From assembly GCA_001692895.1 (NCBI GenBank), contig KV748193.1:1984001-2048000 (forward strand): a DNA stretch of 64,000 nucleotides, read 5' to 3'. The notes under the pieces are model-generated. The model ran no database searches, was not told where the DNA came from, and was given only the letters and a program-made list of their open reading frames with translations. The DNA comes from Cenococcum geophilum 1.58. Taxonomy: Eukaryota > Ascomycota > Dothideomycetes > Gloniales > Gloniaceae. How positions within the stretch are numbered: position 1 is the stretch's first letter; each line of letters begins with the position of its first letter. This document shows, piece by piece, positions 11,145 through 22,850 of the stretch. Position numbers and translations under genes: made by a program.

Positions 11145-11330
11145 AAGACGCTAGTAGTAAGTAAGCTAATAGCGATTTTCTATACCGGGTATAGAAAATC
11201 CTAATTAGTTAGTAGAAGTCCACACCGCCACCTAAATTAATTAGGCGCGGCGCTCTTAGTAAGGATCTAACTAATTAGATAACTTTAACCGGCGGTTAAA
11301 GTTCTATAAGATCTTAACTTCTCTAAATTT
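11145..11330 (-). repeat. Dyad-rich 3'-UTR cassette in C1
   Basis: It contains gattttctatacc/ggtatagaaaatc (about 11171-11197) and the perfect dyad aactttaaccggcggttaaagtt (11281-11303). It is homologous to the cassettes in G1 and C2 and lies between the RNase H end and the 3' LTR. Confidence 0.8.
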
Positions 11331-11339
11331 CCCTCTTAA

Positions 11340-14300
11340 CCTAACCTTTAACTTATATATATAGAGTATTTATATTAACAAACGTCTCTAGTGCCTTATT
11401 TAGGTTTACCTTCGTTATCGCATCTACTGGGTTATCTTAGCTATTAATCTATTAGATCTTAAAGAGTTTTTAACGCTTATAGGACTGCTAAAGTGCCATA
11501 ATATTAATTATAAGACGCTTCTCCTTTATAGTACTAAGCTTAACTAAACACTTATAGAGGAAATATAAGTCGGTATATATAATTATAGGGATAGTAGGAA
11601 GTTTAAGCCGGTCTATAATTATCTTAAGGGTAGTTCCAATTATAATTGCTATATTAACTCCGCCAACTATTCTATATATCTCTAACACTAGAACGCTTTA
11701 AATAACGCGCTTACTCTTAGTTAAGCTCTAATAGATAAGGTTGCCGTAGATTATAAAGTTATTCTCTTCGGTAGATTTATTTATAATAATAATCTTATAT
11801 CCTAGCTAGGAGCTAAAATCTTTATTATTTATAAACAATCTATTAATAAATACGAAGAGCTTAATAGTAGGAAGGTTAATAGGTACGTAGAGTAGTCCCC
11901 TGTTAAGATAGTTTATTTACTAAGAAAGACGCTTATTTAGGGCAAGAACGTTATCCTTAATTGGTTTCTAGTATTAAGCGGCAACAGAGAGATTAATGGA
12001 AGCCTTGGGTTAATAAATAGAAGCTACATAAGCTTCGCGAGCGCGTTACTCCACGTATCCTTACTTTAGAGAATTAACGTTAATAATATTAATCTTCTTA
12101 CCTTAACCCTTCTGGCGTAGAGCAATGGAGCCCTTATTTAGGGAGAGGATACATCTATTAAAGAGTAATGGTATTACTAAGTTAAGTCTTTCCTTTGGCT
12201 TTACTATAAGGTTTACCTTTACTAGCTTATCTTCTTTAAGAGCTAAGAATTAGTTATCTCCTAAGATAATTATATCGTCTGTTTATATGCCAACAATTCT
12301 AAATAGAGTTTCTATAATTATAATAAGGAAGTAGGGATTAAATATAGAAGTAGTTATTAAAAGCTTCTCCTTATGGTGCTTGTTATAGGTAGCCCACTAA
12401 TAAGTTCCTACCTCTGCAATTCTATATAATGGCTTAAGTATAACTATAATTATATTCTCGGGATATTAGTAGCAAATTTACTCTAAAAGGTATACTAGTA
12501 TTAAGCGCTAAAAGCGCGTCTCTAATTAGGTGTAGGCCTAAGTAATATCTTACAGGTAAACCGCCATCCTATTCTTTATTAAGGAGGGAGCTAGCGTAAT
12601 AATAACTTGTTAACTAGCTTATTAAATTATAAAGGATTATATAAGGATTACTTCCTTACCGTTATTATTATAACCTTAAATAACTAGCCTTAACTTCTTA
12701 AATAGGGTATTAGTAGCTTTACCTTTAATCTTATTAACNATNCTTAACNTAAATATNNNNACNCTATTNAACTTAGTAGGGTTATANTTCTTAAANTTAA
12801 AGACTCCTCTTATAATAAGACCGTTAATCTCCTACTTATTAGATGCTTAAAAAGGAGCTCCTAGAGTTATAATATGGCCTTTCTTTTAAAGCTATTTTAT
12901 AAGTTTAAAGTCAGTCTTCTCTTTAGCTGTTATAAAGGCTATTAATAGTTTATCTTTATTCTTAATAGCGGTAACAAATTGCTCTTTAAAATTAATAAGA
13001 TATTAGCAATTTCGTAATCCCTTTAGGCGACCTCTACCGCGTCATAGTTGCGGTACGTCTACTATAATTATATTAGAATCGCCTTCGCCTTCTAGAGCAT
13101 ATTAATCGTAGTTCTCCTCTAGGGTATCCTCTAGGGTATCCTATAAAGGCTTAGAGCTATTATCCCTATAGTAGGGCTTAATAATAGTTGAGCGGAATTA
13201 AGTAGGTCCATAGGGCATCTAAAAAGTATAAGTTTAACTATTAATTATAATAAGTTTATATAGGCCTAACTATCCTCCCTTTTTACGCCATACGCGTACC
13301 TCCGATTGGAGTAGCAGATTAAGTATAATTAAGGTATTTAGGCCATTTCTTATTTCTAGTACGTTATTAACCTAGCGTATAGCGTAGAGACATTATACCT
13401 CCTTTATTGCCTTATAAATAGCCTTAACTTATTACATAATAAAGGGAAATAGTAGAGAATCGTTAGTTATTTAAGGGTAGGCGCTAAAGACTAGCAATAT
13501 AGGTATAAGCCTATTTAGGCTAGCGGTATCGTTAATAGCCTTAATAGCCATTTATAGAATAAGCTCTTTACTAGCACCCTCTAGTTCTAAAGAAATAATC
13601 TTATATACGCGGCGTAATAGCGTATAATATCGTTCTACTTTTTTAATATTATTATATGCCTTAACAGGGACTTCCTTAACCTTAATTATTATTGCCTTTG
13701 CCTGTTATTAAAACTCTATAGATAAGAAGTTCTTTCCTATATTATAAATAATTTAATTAAGGGGTCCTAGGTAGACATTAATTTAGTATAATTAAAGAGT
13801 ATCCTATGCGTTCCTAGCTAATATATCTTTTAAAAAGCGTGCGGCTTAGAAGGAGGTTAAGAAGTTAATAACTTAGAGTACTGGCTTACCGCTAAGATAT
13901 ATAACATCTATAATAATATAGAAGTTAAAGTTGTAGTTATTTTTAAGAGTAAACTTAAATCGGCCAGGGGACTTCTGGTTTATTTAGCAGTAATAGTAGT
14001 ACTTTATAAGATGTTTAATTACCTTAACCTTAACTTTATAACCTACTCGCTAAAAAACCCTAAGTAATTAGTAAATAGATAGGTGGCTAAAACAACAGTG
14101 TAGTTAACGTAACTCTAATTTAGTTAGGTGGCTCTAAGTAACGCTCCTTTCTAGCTGTTAAAGAAGTAACTAAGGGTAACCCCACTTACGTACAACGGGC
14201 ACCCGACTATCTCCCTAGATAAGCATATTCTTAAGGTTATTAAGCTTAATACTTAATTTATTTATATCTTGGATGCAGAATAGGAATGGGGTGTTTGTAA

Positions 14301-16377
14301 GGATAATATAGAAAGTAATATATCCTAACGGGGTTTGGACCTTAATTGTGCTAAGAGAAATTGTAGTACCCTTACTAAAGCGAATTGTATATTGGCCTAC
14401 TGTTAATTAGTTAATTTAAATAGAGCTATTAAGCTACTAAAGAGCTTAAACTTAAGGCTCTTCTGCTGTAGATACTCCTGCGGCTTTAGTATCTAGTATA
14501 ATGCCATAGAAGACGTTTACTAAGTATCTATTATTAAAAAAGAACGCGGAACTTTCCTTTAGCTTATTAAAGATATCTAACTTTATAATAGAATAGAGCG
14601 TAGATTAGTTATTAAGGATAGCAATAGTTTGTGTGCCATTTACCTTACTATACTTAGTAAAGTATTAGTTAGGAGAGTAGTCCTTAATTTCTATATCCAT
14701 AAGGAGCTGTTTGGCCTTGTTAACCTTACCCTTAAGATCTTCTTCGCCTTTATATTAAACCAGGAAGTTTTAAAAGTAGGCCGTAGTAACCTCTTGGTTT
14801 TTAACGTTTTATGCGCTTTAGCGAAACCTATTATATGCCTCCTTTTGTCTATTAAGAGGGTGTCTAGTTAACTAGTAATTTGGCTTCTTATAAACGTAGC
14901 ACTTCTTCTAATAATTGCTCCAAAGTGAACCTCTATAAAGACCTCTATAATTACCTTATAGTTAACATTAATTATACCCTTTACCGTATCCCCTACTACG
15001 TCCACTATATATTTAATTAGTCCAGTTATAATTATATTAGTTAGCTGGGTCGATTAAGGTAGGTTAGAGTTAGGCGTTAAATTGCTATACTTTTTAAGAG
15101 CGTAAAGCGGTACTAATAGAGGATCTTAATTAAGTATATACTCCTTTGTAAGTACTTATAGGGTTAAAGAAAGCGAGATTGTATTCTTTAATACCTTGGT
15201 ATATACTAATAACTTAATTGCGTAGGCTAAGGTCCTTTTAATATAATTTAGATAAACCATACTAAATTATCTAAAGTTAATTAAAGAGCTTTTGAAGATA
15301 ATTAAGCCGAGAGACACCTAGGTTCGTAGCAATAATTCTTAAAAAGGTAGTCTCTCTCTACTCCGATATATATTGCTGCTTATTCTCTTTTATTTTAAAG
15401 TGGCATCTTATCTTATATATTATTTGGTTAAAATTATATCCTTTTTCTACTAAACGATTATAATAGAAGGTATTGGCGCGGCCCTTAAGTATAACGGAAT
15501 AGGTGTTATAATATTGGTTAGGTTCTAGTCTAACCTTTTAGTAATAGTTATAGAAGATACGCAGCTTTAAATTAAGGATGTTATACAGTTCCCCGCTAAA
15601 CTTCTTCTTCTGGTCCGTATAGAGCTTTATAAGCTCTATAAGTATTTTTAAGGTGCCTCTAAGTGGTATTAGACCACGTTAAAATTGCATTAGAGATTAA
15701 GGTAGGGATTACTTTATAGGCTATAGTGGAGATATAGGGCTTAGTAGAACACGGCGTAGTACCTAATCTTCCTATAGTAGAGTTTAAAGGTTATTAAATT
15801 ACGAAGTAAGGGGATCTTGCGCTTGCTCTTAAGGGGTAGTGGTTAATATTGCTAGTTAAATTGGTAGATCCTAGGGAGCTAGAGATAGAGGTGGAAGTAA
15901 TAGATATAGAACGTAAGAACTTGTGCCTAGAGTAATGGAATTAGAGCGTGTCTCTATTGGCGTATTATTTGGATTCTATTATAAGTTAAGCTTCCTCTTA
16001 GTGCGTAGTTGGTGCTTAACCTCTTATAGAGTCTATTCGTGCTCTTCTTTTACGTTAATAACTTGCTCCTAGATATTATCTCTAATAGTACCCCCATCTA
16101 TAGGGATAAATACTCTATTCTCCCGAAGGAAGTTACGGAAGTCTTATATAACGTCCTTTTTTATAAGAGCCTATATTTCCTTTATCTATCTAATAAAGTC
16201 CTCCTTTATATAACACTATAGCTTAGTATTATTGTATTTGCTGTCTATATAGTATACTATACGGTATACTAAGAATCCGTTTAGGTCCTGTTCCTTAATA
16301 TTTATAGGGTTAATATCTATGTCCCACGTCTCCGGGTTAATGCTTTTCTCGTACTTCTTTGGGTAGGTTGACGCCAT
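11340..16377 (-). pseudogene. C1 Copia gag-pol polyprotein, RIP-degraded
   Basis: The start ATG is kept at 16377-16375 (MASTYPKKYEK). Gag runs to about 14550. Protease near 14480-14500 reads DTKAAG where DTGAAG is expected. Integrase contains SPGRFKFTLKNNYNFNF near 13925-13980. The RT active site at about 12260-12290 keeps TDDIII, so the metal-binding Asp pair survived. RNase H is at 11380-11800, including a 66-codon open stretch (11488-11688, EIYRIVGGVNIAI) that is a piece of the RNase H and not a separate gene. About 13 ambiguous bases cluster at 12739-12796. Length fits a 1,500-1,700-codon Copia polyprotein. It is dead through many TAG/TAA codons. Confidence 0.9.
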
Positions 16378-16490
16378 AGTAGGTATAAAATTGACGGGGT
16401 ATTGTACGTCGAAGGTAGGTAGGGTTTTTGGCTTTGTAGAATCTCGTAGGTTTACTGTTAAAAGGTAGGCAATTAAGATATTGTCGACGT

Positions 16491-16672
16491 GTTTCGGACG
16501 TTAACTTTAGGACCGTAGGTTTAGTAACACTTCTAACCTAAAGTACTTGACTAAATCTTTGTATGTGTAGTTGTTTAACGCGTTTCGGACGTTGATTTTG
16601 GGACTATAGGTTTAGTAATACTTCTAACCTAAAGTACTTGACCAAATCTTCATAAATGTGGTTGTTCTGTAT
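16491..16672 (-). repeat. 91-bp tandem repeat in C1 leader
   Basis: Two copies starting gtttcggacg at 16491 and 16582, 91 bases apart, each ending in aaagtacttgac(t/c)aaatctt... and a gtggttgtt-type tail. They lie in the 5' leader between the 5' LTR and the gag start. Tandem leader repeats also occur in C2, with different units. Confidence 0.82.
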
Positions 16673-16862
16673 AATAGACGTAACTTAGTATCTCCTAGTA
16701 CTTAGTAATACTTTTATTACTAGTTTTCCGTAAGTTTAAGGTAGTATAGTATCGCCAGGATCCATTCCATATAAGCGTATATAGCACCCCTATACAAGAC
16801 TGTCTCTTCTATTTAAAAACCTAGCTGCTCTGTAGTTGACTATGTATTTAACCACTAATCAG

Positions 16863-17048
16863 TGTTGGAAACATAGGGTAACTTACCAATAACAACTACT
16901 TGAGTAGGGTTATAGTGATGTTGGTTAATTCTTATTAATAGGAATAAGGAAAGGGGTAAGGAACTTAAGGTTTCTTACCACGCTAGGGCCACGTTAACAC
17001 GTGACGGCAATATGCTTCATACGACGGCAACTTGCCTCATTCCCGACA
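16863..17048 (-). repeat. C1 5' LTR (right)
   Basis: 186 bp, TGTTGG ... CCCGACA in plus-strand reading, better preserved than the left copy. Just inside (16850-16862) is aaccactaatca, matching the leader start of C2 (tgattagtggtt at 45179-45190), the expected place of the primer-binding site. Confidence 0.94.
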
Positions 17049-17053
17049 AGAAC

Positions 17054-19198
17054 TTAGACTTATTAATATTAATCTAAAGTCTAGTATTACCGAGTTTTTA
17101 GATAACTTTATTTATATACTTAATATACTTAGCGCGTATTTTAGAAAAGATAAGGACGTTATTAAGATAGGCAGTGTAGTAGTTATTAAGGGCGTTATAT
17201 AAAATATGGTTAATATAGTTTTAGAATATAGCAGGTGCGTTATAGAGGCTAAATAGTATAACTAGTATCTTATAGAGTCCGAACCGGGTAATAAATGCTA
17301 TAAGCTACTTATAGCCTTTTATAATCCGGATCTAGTTAAACGTAATAATTATATTAAGTTTAGTAAAGTACTTAGCACTATAAAGTGCGTTAAGTGTCTT
17401 ATAGATTAGTAGCAGTAGGTACTAATTCTTAATAGTAACTATATTTAGGCCTTAGTAGTTATAGCAGATTTATATACCGCCGCTAGGTTTAGTAGCGAGG
17501 AGAAGTGGTACAGTAGCTAGTAAGGTTAATTCGCGGATAAAACCCTTATTTAGCATCTTATTAATCCACTTCTTTATATACCTAAGTTTAGTAAGTAAGA
17601 GTGGTCTGTTTTTATAGTACAGGGCCTAGTTTCTAGGGATGATCTTAATTTTATAGTCCTATAGTTAGTAAGGGGGCAGCTTATCTATATTTTTAGGGAG
17701 GAAGTGCTTAATATGTTTATATAACTCCTTTAATAGGCGTTATAGAATGTCTTTATAGGTTAATCCTAGTTTGCCTTTTAGGAAATTTTTAATATTAGTG
17801 TTAACTATCTTCCAACGTAAAAGCTTGGGTTTAGTTTTTAGATTTGTTTTAAGGAAGTTATAGAAATAGGGGGGGAGCACTTTATAGGCTTCCTTTATTA
17901 TATAGTCGCCTTCTACTAGCTAGCGGAAGGACTTTTTTAATAGGTTTAGTACTTCTATTAGGCCTATAGGCAGCTCTCTAAGCAGCTATTAGTGCTTATC
18001 TTATTTAACTAGTTCTACTAGCTCCGCTATATAGATCCTTATTACCTTTATATCTTTTTATTTATAAAACTAGGTGAAATTAATAGTATAAGTGTATTTA
18101 ATATTGTCTAGGTTAGGGCGTATTTAGTTCTCTAGTACTATAGCTAGGCTAGTATAGCTTAGTTGGCCTAGGGGGGCGGAAATAAGGCGGCGGCCTTATA
18201 TAGTACGCGCGGAAGATAGGTATAAGGTTAGGCGTTACGGTAGCGCGGTTTCTATTATCTGGGTCTTAGTAGTTCTATAGCTAGTCCTTACTATAACGTA
18301 AGCTATAGTGTGCGTATATAGTATATAGCTTAGTTCTAGGTATTAGGCTAGGCGGCTAGGGTTTAAATAGTGCCTAGGTTAGGGTTAAATTCTTAGTAGT
18401 AGCGGCGCGGAGCGGACCTTCTTCCTTAGTCTCGGTAGGGCTAGCTAGCCTATTATTTTGGTTTTAAGTACTAGGGTAGTCTAGTCTTCCACTATCTCGT
18501 TTCTTTGCAGCTATATAGGCTCCCCTTTATTAAAAACGTCTTCTATTATTAGGGCTTTGTATATAGTCCTAGGCACTAGGCTTAGTAGTGCTGAGTATCT
18601 ATATAGGGCGTCCCTACTACCGTTGGTTATCCCCTACAAGAGGTAGTGCCTAGAGTAGTAGTCTAAGTTAAAGCGGATTTTAAGTTTCCTAAAGCTAGGA
18701 CAGGGCTTATGCTTCTGAAGCTAGGGCATACCTAGGATAATTAGGGTAGTAGGTGAGAGTTTAGTAATAAAAAAGAGTATAGCTTTAGTATAAAGGCCAA
18801 TTAACATTTAGGTGGTGAAGTAGTCCGTAATAAATAAAGATAGAATGCTATCTATAAGGCGCAGTGGCCTAGGTGCTAGTAGCTTTTTAGTTATAATATT
18901 ATACTTTCCTATAATAAACTCTATATTAGTAAATGCTATTATAGTACTACTGGAGTCCACTAGGCTTACTATATTAATATAAACTTAGGGGTATAGGTTA
19001 TATAATAAGGAGAGTTAGGTTTAAATAAGGATTAATTTCTTATTACTATTTGCTGATTTAAGATTAAGTAGTAGCTTACTAATAGAAAGCATTAATTAAT
19101 TTAGTAATAGGAACCTAATCTTCTTATCTTCCTCCTTATATAGTCTAGACCCTTAAACGCGACTTAGTCTAAGGATCTGCTTTTTAACGACTAGGGTA
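17054..19198 (-). pseudogene. G1 pol, N-terminal half: protease and RT
   Basis: Continues the G1 polyprotein right of C1. The RT motif near 17150-17175 reads AYLNNVLIFSK, with both catalytic Asp turned to Asn, so the enzyme could not work. The protease near 18945-18965 reads LVDSSSTTII (DSG to DSS). Upstream sequence to 19198 is the gag-pol linker, cut by S1. Confidence 0.85.
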
Positions 19199-20215
19199 AT
19201 AATAATAATAATTCTTCTTTAATTAACGTCTAATACGGATACTATCTAGCCCCACACAGACTACTCCGTATATAAGGGAAAAGTAATATTAACGGGAAAA
19301 AACCCTTGCTGCTAGGGGGGAGGAAAAACCCTATAAGCCACCTTAGTAGGATAAAAAACCCCGTTTGCTATATCCGCATATAGCAGCGGCCCTGCGGGCC
19401 TACAGCTATGTCCTGTCCTCCTTAGATATTCGAACTCCTTAGGAACTACTGCTTCCTTCTCTAGCTTATCTAAGCTAGGGTTTACTACGTCCCAGCTAGG
19501 CCTTACCACTTAATTGCTGTGTCTTACTATTGTCTCCTATATCTTAGCCATCCCCTATATACTATCTCTTATTTAACCATTGCTATATACGCCATGCCTN
19601 CCCCCCCTAGGGCCTATTAAAGGCGTAAGGGGAATTCATCCGTTCTAACTACTGTAATACTAATAAGCGAGCGGGATATTATATATTTGGGTATCTTTTG
19701 TGCCTAGGCCCTAGCTAGGCCCTTTCTAAGGGTTACTACTCCGTTAAAAGAAGACAGGGAAAACCGTGGGTCGCAATCCAGGCTGCTAGGTAGTATTTAG
19801 TAGAAAAAACGGCGAGTGACCGCATGCTCCGCGGGCGATCGCCCTAGGGGTTAGGAGGGGCCGTATATTTGCTCGTCGCTCGTTTATTCGCGATCGCTCG
19901 TTCATTAATATAAGAGGTCGTCGATGCTTTCTATTAGGGGTTAGGGGATGCTATCAAATGCCGTTTATCCACGTTAGATCGTATAGGTGCCTTAATAGGA
20001 GAATAGCGTAGCTAAATTGTAGAGGGCCATAGTAGTAGTTTTCAAGATCTCACTATCTAAAAAATTTTTACCACCACCTATAACGCTCACAACTACGACC
20101 ACCAGGTCCTATCGCACGCTATACAACGTCTCTGCGTTGGCTCTGAGTCTAAACTTCGAAGACCTAGGTTCGTAGCCGTCACCACGTACAGGTGCAGAGT
20201 CCGTTTTTGACGGCC
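19199..20215 (-). mobile_element. Short LINE-derived element S1 in G1
   Basis: A 1.0-kb insert flanked by the 14-mer TAACGACTAGGGTA at 19185-19198 and 20216-20229. Its left edge is (TAA)n, i.e. a TTA-type tail of a minus-strand LINE. The first 90 bases after the tail match the 3' end of L1 (shared gactactcc...tat...aggga-aaa). A minus-strand frame at 19312-19509 carries AVVPKE, also present at the C-terminus of L1, so it keeps the end of ORF2. The remaining right part (19560-20215) is GC-richer, weakly RIP-mutated, and does not match L1. Long direct repeats and the tail are Tad-LINE traits. It is either an internally deleted LINE or a SINE-like passenger. One ambiguous base at 19600. Confidence 0.78.
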
Positions 20216-20229
20216 TAACGACTAGGGTA

Positions 20230-21835
20230 TAAAGCTATCTTAGTAGGGTGGTCTAGTATCTATCTAGCTAGCAGTGTCGGTCTTAGTCTTAGTTAGGGTA
20301 TAGGAAGACAATACCTTACTAATAATGTGGCTGTGTTCGTATTTGCTAGCGCGGAGTTACTAATACTAGGCGTTATTAACGGGTTGGGCTCCTATATAGG
20401 GTATAGTTTAAAGTAACTAAGCCATAGGGTTAAAGGGGGGAGTTGTCCACTACGGCTATAATAGGCTCCACGGTCGCCGCGTCTATAATAAACTCTACAG
20501 TTACCGCGTCTATAGTTATTAGTTTATATCATTTAATGGGGTGGCATTAGGACTGGGTTTACTATCTTAGTGGGGTTATATATGTCCTTTTAGTGGCTAG
20601 GTAGGCCATAGGTAAGGTATAATCTATTATTAATATAGCGCTTATACTCCGTGTCTAAGATTCTATTAAGGTTTATAGGTTTTTTAGTTATTACTAGGGT
20701 CGGGGTTAATATAGGGGTAGGGGCTTAGGTAGGTAGGCGGTGGTTAGTATTCTTTTTAAGGTTAGCTTGGTATGCATAGTTTATAAGGTTCTTAGTAAAC
20801 ATATCCATCTACTTACTCTAACCTATATAGTCGCTGTCGTTAATTTTATAGGCAAGTTTAAGTACTAGCTCTTCCATCTTCGGAGAGATAAACTTTTAGA
20901 ATAGGTCCACCTTCTATTCATCTATCTTCTTAACGCGGATTATTAGCTTATTAAGCTCTCCCTTTTAGGACTAGTAATTACGCTCGCCCTAGGGGAAATA
21001 GTTAAGCTTATTCTTTGCGACCTAGGTCGTATTAAGGACCTTATAATAGGTAGTAAGGTCTTTAAGTATATCTTCCTTAGTAGGCTATTTCCACGTAGAT
21101 ATATTATTTGGGTTCTCGTGCATAAGCTCTAGGCCCTACTTAATAAACTTATAGGCCTTATTCTCTAGTATATCTGAGATATAAAGGATTTGGGACTAAA
21201 CTGTATTAAAGTAGTCCTAGTCCCAGTTAAAGACTCCCTTAATCTTAATATGCTAGGTCTTAAAATTAGCTTATTATTCTAGTAGGGTGCCTTTTCCACT
21301 AAATATTTGCGGGTCTTTAGATCTCCGTTTTTTCTACTAGGTTACTACCGTTATTATAGGGGTTAATTGTTTTAGAACGGCGATAGTCTTTGCCTAGGAG
21401 TTAATAGTTCCTATCTAAAAAGCAATAAGGGTACTAAGGTTTTTGTTAGCTTTTTTATTGGCAATATTTGTGTTATATATACACTATAGTCCTACTTTAA
21501 TGTTATTAAGGAACTTATTAGTATAGTTAATAAGGGTAAGGTAAGCTTTGCTGGGCTTAAAGGTTTTAGAGTATAGTGGGAAGCGGCGGATTATCTACGC
21601 GATATTGGGGTATATCTCTATAAAGAGGTCTACGAAAACGTTACATGGGTTCTAGGTTTCGGCTATTTTAGTATTATTAGTGTCGCCTATCTAGGCGCTA
21701 GGTAAAAACTAAGGATTATTCTAAAACTGTGCTGGGGACGTGTTAGTTTTAGCAGAGGCGCGCGTAGGTCGCGATTGCTCTGGGGTAGAGGTTAATTGGC
21801 TAGGGTATAAGGAATTAGTAATCGCGATAGGGCGT
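20230..21835 (-). pseudogene. G1 gag, RIP-degraded
   Basis: Minus-strand reading from about 21835 leftwards: Ser/Thr/Pro-rich N-terminus (PTRASAKTNTSPAQF near 21750), a helical region, then the Ty3-gag marker KDPQIFSGKGTLLE near 21280-21330 and a capsid-like segment to about 20770. The part 20230-20770 is the gag C-terminus, joined to 19184 before S1 arrived. No intact start codon was fixed. Confidence 0.75.
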
Positions 21836-21855
21836 AAATTAAAGATACTATAAAC

Positions 21856-22042
21856 TGTTATAGTGCTATAATAAAGTAGACTAAATAACTATGTTGTGGT
21901 ATAAAGAGGGGAAGAAGGTGGAAAGGGGGTATTATATACAAATAGTAGGGCCGGCCGCTAAGTCACTAGTGGTGGGCCAGCCAACAGTAGGAAATAGTAC
22001 GAGATAGTATGAAACAGTATGCGTTAGGTCAGTGCCGTGACA
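21856..22042 (-). repeat. G1 5' LTR (right)
   Basis: 187 bp with preserved TG...CA ends (TGTTATAG ... CGTGACA), followed by the duplication TTCCC at 22043-22047. Confidence 0.93.
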
Positions 22043-22319
22043 TTCCCATTTCTTATAAAATGTATTACTTTTTAAATATGCTTATAAGAGCGCTGCTTAA
22101 AGTAATAATAAAAAAGGATAAAATGAATTATAGCGTGGAGACGTCTTGCTAGCAACTAGCTGGAATTAAAGTTGCATTTAGGAGCCAAATAGAGTCATAG
22201 TAGAGGGTTAGAACTTAATTATTAAGTTAGAGTATTTTTTATAGTATGTAAACTATATAGATAAGGAGTATATATACTATATATATTGCTAAATCCATTA
22301 ATTAGATTAGCGGAAGCTA

Positions 22320-22850
22320 ATTTTACCTACTTTTTATAGACGCCAAGCTCCTGCTTATAAAGAAGCATTAACTATTATAAAAGACTAAATCTACCTTTAT
22401 AATCTGCGTTGTATCTAGCAGATCCGAGAATACTATACTAGAGGAGGCTTAGCCACATGTAGGAAAAGCACGTTAACGCGTAGATTTAGCCTTGGGAGTG
22501 TCGTCCTCTATCTTTACTATAATTTGCTAGCCTACTAGCGAGTTAATTAGAGGAATTTTATTATTTCCTTACAGAAGAAAAATAAATAACTTTAAGTCTA
22601 CTTTTCTAGTATAGATTTAAACGAACCCGCGAGCTTTGCCCTTAAATTAAATTAATTATAACTCTATTATTAGAATTTGGCTTATCCTTTAATATATTGC
22701 TTAATTGCACTAAAACACATCCATAGCATAAATGCGTCTTAATTAATAGCTTCGCTATTTAAAAAAATTTCTAAGAGGGAGTTATCTTTTATAAGACGTG
22801 GCTAAATAAGCTTTAATATTGCCTAGAGGGGCTTTTTAGAAATCTTATAT
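22320..22850 (-). pseudogene. Unrecognised minus-strand coding remnant
   Basis: A frame of about 175 codons whose only stops are TAG/TAA at likely Gln/Trp sites. It reads basic and helical at its start (LPLRNFFK*RSY near 22760) and contains GQQIIVKIEDDTPKAK-like sequence near 22500-22545, then a Cys near 22460. The composition (Lys/Arg/Asp, few Trp) looks coding rather than shadow, but no domain is recognised. It could belong to an old retroelement gag or ORF1. Confidence 0.35.

Larger units (their letters stand above)
10788..17048 (-). mobile_element. Copia element C1, nested in G1
   Basis: Full-length 6,261-bp element on the minus strand with 186-bp LTRs (10788-10973 and 16863-17048), starting TG and ending CA on the right copy, and the duplication AGAAC at 10783-10787 and 17049-17053. 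It splits the G1 reverse transcriptase. The domain order from the right LTR is gag, protease, integrase, RT, RNase H, i.e. Ty1/Copia. It is related to C2 in coding regions, leader and LTR. Confidence 0.95.
7854..22042 (-). mobile_element. Gypsy element G1 with nested insertions
   Basis: Full-length LTR retrotransposon on the minus strand, flanked by TTCCC at 7849-7853 and 22043-22047. Both LTRs are 187 bp. Without C1 (6.3 kb) and S1 (1.0 kb) it is about 6.9 kb. The order from the right LTR leftwards is gag, protease, RT, RNase H, integrase and C-terminal tail, the Ty3/Gypsy order. All frames are broken by RIP-type stops. Confidence 0.93.

Noticed and set aside
11488-11688. 66-codon minus-strand ORF as a separate gene
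   Set aside because: It is a stop-free piece of the C1 RNase H; the same sequence occurs in C2 at 50095-50290 within the polyprotein.
19312-19509. 65-codon minus-strand ORF as a real small protein
   Set aside because: Its AVVPKE block matches the C-terminus of the L1 LINE, so it is an ORF2 tail fragment.
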